From positions 1-32,407 of IMG/VR virus record IMGVR_UViG_3300043496_000060: 32,407 nucleotides of DNA; one strand, 5' to 3'. The notes under the pieces are model-generated. The model searched no databases, had not been told where the DNA came from, and was given only the letters and a program-made list of their open reading frames with translations. Positions 30,486 through 32,407 of this stretch are shown piece by piece. The translations under genes were made by a program, and so were the position numbers. Position 1 is the first letter of the stretch. Every line of letters starts with the position of its first letter. This DNA is from a virus.

Positions 30486-30489
30486 GCTC

Positions 30490-30924
30490 CTATGCTCCTG
30501 TCGGCTCGTTCTTGCGTGCGTCGTCGCGCACATCGACGGTGTGATGGATGCGGCCTCGCTTGCGGCGCGGACCGCTGCGCGCCTTCTTCGGCGGCCGGTA
30601 CTGCGGCAGCACGTAGGCCGGCGGCGGCGAGAAGTCGATTTCCTGGGGCACGAATCGCCCGCCTCGGTCGAACGCGACGATCTCGCGCGTCGCGTACTCC
30701 GGCACCGTCCAACGGCGCCATCGCTCCTGTGCCTCGAATTTGAGATAGAGCCTGCCCTTGTGGACCTTGGCGGCCACGACGTTCTTCACCGAGCGGATAC
30801 AGGCTCGCGCGATCGCGCAGGCGTCGGGGTTCATCGGTTGACCCTTCTCGATATCCGCCTTGGTGATCTTGACGCGCAGCCGCGTCATACCGTTGGCGAC
30901 GGGCTGGCCGTCTATGCGTTTCAT
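30490..30924 (-). CDS. conserved-type phage protein with CAIA motif (144 aa)
   Basis: AGGAGA lies seven bases before ATG 30924. Residues 15-45 (RLRVKITKADIEKGQPMNPD then ACAIARACIR) have the pattern of a small phage family of unknown function in which DI-x-x-G is followed by CPIA or a variant. Residues 57-70 and 70-95 form strands (KGRLYLKFEAQERWRRWTVP, REIVAFDRGGRFVPQEIDF). The C-terminal 45 residues are Pro- and Arg-rich (PKKARSGPRRKRGRIHH). An in-frame extension to 31047 is not supported. The stop is five bases from the regulator ATG. Confidence 0.65.
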   Translation of the reverse strand: MKRIDGQPVANGMTRLRVKITKADIEKGQPMNPDACAIARACIRSVKNVVAAKVHKGRLYLKFEAQERWRRWTVPEYATREIVAFDRGGRFVPQEIDFSPPPAYVLPQYRPPKKARSGPRRKRGRIHHTVDVRDDARKNEPTGA

Positions 30925-30962
30925 GGTGTCGTCTCCTGTCGTTGGTTGAGCTGTCTGTTCAT
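30921..30962 (-). CDS. 13-residue coupling peptide MNRQLNQRQETTP
   Basis: The ATG (30962-30960) overlaps the TAA of the upstream gene as TAATG, and the TGA (30923-30921) overlaps the ATG of the next gene as ATGA. The 13-codon frame contains the AGGAGA ribosome site of the downstream gene. It probably carries terminating ribosomes from one gene to the next. It may have no function as a peptide. Confidence 0.4.
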   Translation of the reverse strand: MNRQLNQRQETTP

Positions 30963-31219
30963 TATTGCCGAGGCGGCGGGGCCTCGGAGTTTGGCGGGTA
31001 CACGACGCCCTCGCCGAACCTCCATTCAAAAACGGTGTAGTCGCCACCGTCCGTGATGATCACGCGCCGAGTCGTGCCGAGCCGGCCGCCGACCCCGTGT
31101 GTCAGCTGCGCCGCCTGTTCGACCGCGGTGCGGCCATCGACGAACGAGAGGACGCGCTCGTAGCTTTTGTTGGCGAAGAATTGGTAGACCGAAAACTCGC
31201 GATTTTCGACGGCCCTCAC
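30962..31219 (-). CDS. small protein, unknown (85 aa)
   Basis: GTG at 31219 overlaps the preceding TGA (GTGA). The product (ENREFSVYQFFANKSYERVL, DGRTAVEQAAQLTHGVG and RRVIITDGGDYTVFEWRFGE) looks like a compact alpha/beta fold with a Pro-rich end (PPNSEAPPPRQ). In-frame sequence further upstream overlaps the cysteine-cluster gene and is antisense-type. Its FxVYQFF and DGGDYxVFEW patterns resemble small phage proteins in replication or accessory regions. No function is assigned. Confidence 0.6.
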   Translation of the reverse strand: MRAVENREFSVYQFFANKSYERVLSFVDGRTAVEQAAQLTHGVGGRLGTTRRVIITDGGDYTVFEWRFGEGVVYPPNSEAPPPRQ

Positions 31220-31908
31220 TTGCGCTGCTCCATCGCCTCGCGTTCCTCGCGGTACTTTCGGGCTCGCGCCAGCGCGGCGCGGGCCTGCTCGCGATCCTCG
31301 ATCGCGTGCGTGCCTATCGCCACCTGATGATCGCCGACCTTGAGCGTGGTCCGGTACATCCGGTCGTCTCCGCTCGCGATCTCGATCTCGACCTCGCCGC
31401 CGAGCGCCGCGGCCTTCTCCTCCAAGGTGTGCGTGTGCTCCGACATCAGGCCGGACTCGTGCTCGACCCAGCCCTGCCCGTCCGTCATGGCGGGCGGGAA
31501 CAGCACGAAGCCCTCGCGGCTCGAATAGCGGATGATCGCCGGCTTGTTCTTCGCCGCCAGCCATCGCCGGAACGAGGGCGCGCGATGCGCCAGCTTATGC
31601 CCTGGGTCGACCCACACCTGGATGACCTCGATGTGAGTCGGCGGGCTGCCGTCATGCGGCTTCATCGTGATGAAGTCCGGTATCAGGTCGATCACGTAGT
31701 GCGAGCGATCAGGCCGCGGCAGATCGTGCGTGCTGTCCTCGACCAGCCAGCGGCAGGACCACAGCTGGCACGACATGGGCCGCCTCGGATAGATCACGCA
31801 ACCGCAGTAGGATTTTTGATGGGGGCAGCGCTCGTTCGCTGGCTTGTTGATCTCGTCGGTGGGGAGCAGGCGGCAACACAGCTGGCAGTCACCACATTGG
31901 CGCGTCAT
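31216..31908 (-). CDS. YkgJ-like zinc/iron-chelating cysteine-cluster protein (230 aa)
   Basis: Residues 5-54 contain nine cysteines: CxxCQLCC (C5, C8, C11, C12), C28, CxC (C35, C37), C47 and C52, in the order seen in the YkgJ family (CxxCCR, then RCPH, CGCxIYPxRPxxC). These proteins bind a metal, proposed to be zinc or iron. The role in phages is unknown. The centre (WVDPGHKLAHRAPSFRRWLA, EGFVLFPPAMTDG) matches an extended form of the family, and the last 65 residues form a separate beta/coiled part (EEKAAALGGEVEIEIASGDD, then ARAALARARKYREEREAMEQ). ATGA overlap upstream, GTGA downstream. Confidence 0.75.
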   Translation of the reverse strand: MTRQCGDCQLCCRLLPTDEINKPANERCPHQKSYCGCVIYPRRPMSCQLWSCRWLVEDSTHDLPRPDRSHYVIDLIPDFITMKPHDGSPPTHIEVIQVWVDPGHKLAHRAPSFRRWLAAKNKPAIIRYSSREGFVLFPPAMTDGQGWVEHESGLMSEHTHTLEEKAAALGGEVEIEIASGDDRMYRTTLKVGDHQVAIGTHAIEDREQARAALARARKYREEREAMEQRK

Positions 31909-32096
31909 TTCGGCAGCTCCTGCGCATCCTGATCGTCGAGTTCGCGCAGGCGCCGGACGAAGGGCGGCTCGTCGCCCGGGGCGCGTAGGCCGCCGACGCC
32001 CAGCTCAAGCGAGGCGACGTAGCTTTCGAGATGTTTGATTCGCCGCTCTGCCGCGACGAGGCGTGCGAGCACGATATGCTCTGTCTGTTGGTTCAA
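31905..32096 (-). CDS. small coiled-coil protein, first gene of leftward operon (63 aa)
   Basis: The start is TTG at 32096, with AGGAGA about nine bases upstream. No ATG is available nearby. Residues 5-35 form a heptad coiled coil (EHIVLARLVAAERRIKHLES, then YVASLELGV), followed by a polar acidic tail (RRLRELDDQDAQELPK). Its stop overlaps the ATG of the cysteine-cluster gene. Function unknown; a dimeric adaptor is possible. Confidence 0.55.
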   Translation of the reverse strand: MNQQTEHIVLARLVAAERRIKHLESYVASLELGVGGLRAPGDEPPFVRRLRELDDQDAQELPK

Positions 32097-32192
32097 GGTG
32101 TGCGGTCTCCTATCTCCCGCGAGCGCTAGCTTACTCTGTACAACCGGACAACGGTACCTGCAGGAGCGCAGGGCTACCGGCCGAGCGGGCCT

Positions 32193-32214
32193 TGTACCCT
32201 AGGCTGTACCCTAG
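32193..32214. repeat. two direct 10-bp repeats TGTACCCTAG upstream of leftward operon
   Basis: TGTACCCTAG occurs at 32193-32202 and again at 32205-32214, twelve bases apart from start to start, so both lie on nearly the same helix face. Two further GTAC cores follow towards the operon (TGTACA at 32137-32142 and GGTACC at 32153-32158). The set sits between a promoter candidate and the first leftward gene and may be an operator. Confidence 0.5.
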
Positions 32215-32259
32215 CTAAGCGGCAGCCGCTGAAAATGCCCGTGCCAGCTGCGCTTAACG

Positions 32260-32289
32260 ATTCAAAATCGCTACTGGTATTTTGGGCAA
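32260..32289 (-). promoter_or_regulatory. weak leftward promoter candidate
   Basis: On the minus strand TTGCCC (complement of 32284-32289) is followed after 18 bases by TTGAAT (complement of 32260-32265), with four of six matches to each sigma-70-type hexamer. It would give a leader of about 160 bases that crosses the TGTACCCTAG repeats. The region is relatively AT-rich compared with the rest. Matches are modest, so other positions are possible. Confidence 0.25.
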
Positions 32290-32306
32290 CGCCGATTTTC
32301 CCACGG

Positions 32307-32326
32307 CTCCCCTCTGCTCCCCTCTG
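32307..32326. repeat. tandem 10-bp repeat CTCCCCTCTG
   Basis: CTCCCCTCTG is repeated at 32307-32316 and 32317-32326 with no gap, in the non-coding region upstream of the leftward operon. It may be a short slippage repeat or a protein-binding site. On the minus strand it reads as purine-rich CAGAGGGGAG twice. Confidence 0.6.
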
Positions 32327-32364
32327 CCGGATAAAGCCCGCCGCAGCTGGCTTTTAGCGCTCTC

Positions 32365-32377
32365 CTCAATTTTTGAG
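32365..32377. promoter_or_regulatory. short palindrome in AT-rich end region
   Basis: CTCAA (32365-32369), TTT, TTGAG (32373-32377) is a perfect 5-bp inverted repeat in the only clearly AT-rich part of the window (about 32340-32400). It may be a repressor operator or part of an origin-like or promoter region that continues beyond the window. Confidence 0.3.
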
Positions 32378-32407
32378 AATTTCCCTTTGTTTTATTTCGT
32401 ACGTCCC

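Noticed and set aside
1-32407. Integrase, transposase, replication or lysis enzyme genes
   Set aside because: None was recognised in any frame. The Mu-like tail alone does not show that the phage transposes.

Overview
The window is one stretch of a tailed bacteriophage or prophage genome with a contractile (myovirus-type) tail. Nearly every gene is phage-like and no bacterial housekeeping gene, tRNA, rRNA, integrase or transposase is visible. The DNA is very GC-rich, which produces long antisense shadow reading frames. Genes are packed with ATGA, GTGA and TAATG overlaps. The GC content and gene style suggest a host among GC-rich Proteobacteria, possibly an alphaproteobacterium, but nothing in the sequence names the host, so this is an inference only.

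Layout. Positions 1-780 hold the tail of an upstream gene, a tiny membrane protein and a Nu1-like small terminase gene that points left. From 778 to 28869 everything runs rightward: large terminase (lambda gpA type), a DEDDh exonuclease, a beta-helix protein, a Zn-ribbon-like peptide and a minor tail protein Z homologue (778-5327). A short non-coding island with two opposed terminator-like hairpins follows. Next is a lambda-like head module (gpW, portal, S49 protease with nested scaffold, decoration protein, major capsid; 5459-10606). Connector and small membrane genes come next (10686-13180), then a Mu-like contractile tail (sheath, tube, frameshifted assembly chaperone, tape measure, gp43-gp45 homologues; 13183-20658). 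A fibre cassette (20671-24402) is inserted before the gp46-gp47-gp48 baseplate genes (24402-26822). Further fibre/collar genes and two small proteins close the block (26832-28869).

A structured non-coding gap with convergent terminators (28870-29239) separates this from a leftward cluster (29240-32096). That cluster holds small accessory genes: a ribbon-helix-helix-like protein, small membrane and basic proteins, an XRE-type regulator, a CPIA-like phage protein and a YkgJ-like cysteine-cluster protein. Its upstream region (32097-32407) carries short direct repeats and a weak promoter candidate.

Working picture: the terminase pair packages DNA through the portal into a head built by protease, scaffold, capsid and decoration proteins. 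gpW, the connector and the neck protein join it to a Mu-type contractile tail whose baseplate ends in a spike and several fibres. No endolysin or confident holin is present, so lysis genes probably lie outside the window or among the unassigned small membrane proteins. The most notable observations are the inverted small terminase gene whose start and stop interlock with its neighbours, a canonical T_TTT_TTC frameshift site in the tail chaperone, a nested scaffold start in the protease gene, a probable CTG start for the exonuclease, the duplicated C1q-like fibre genes placed inside the baseplate operon, and a 13-codon coupling peptide in the leftward operon.
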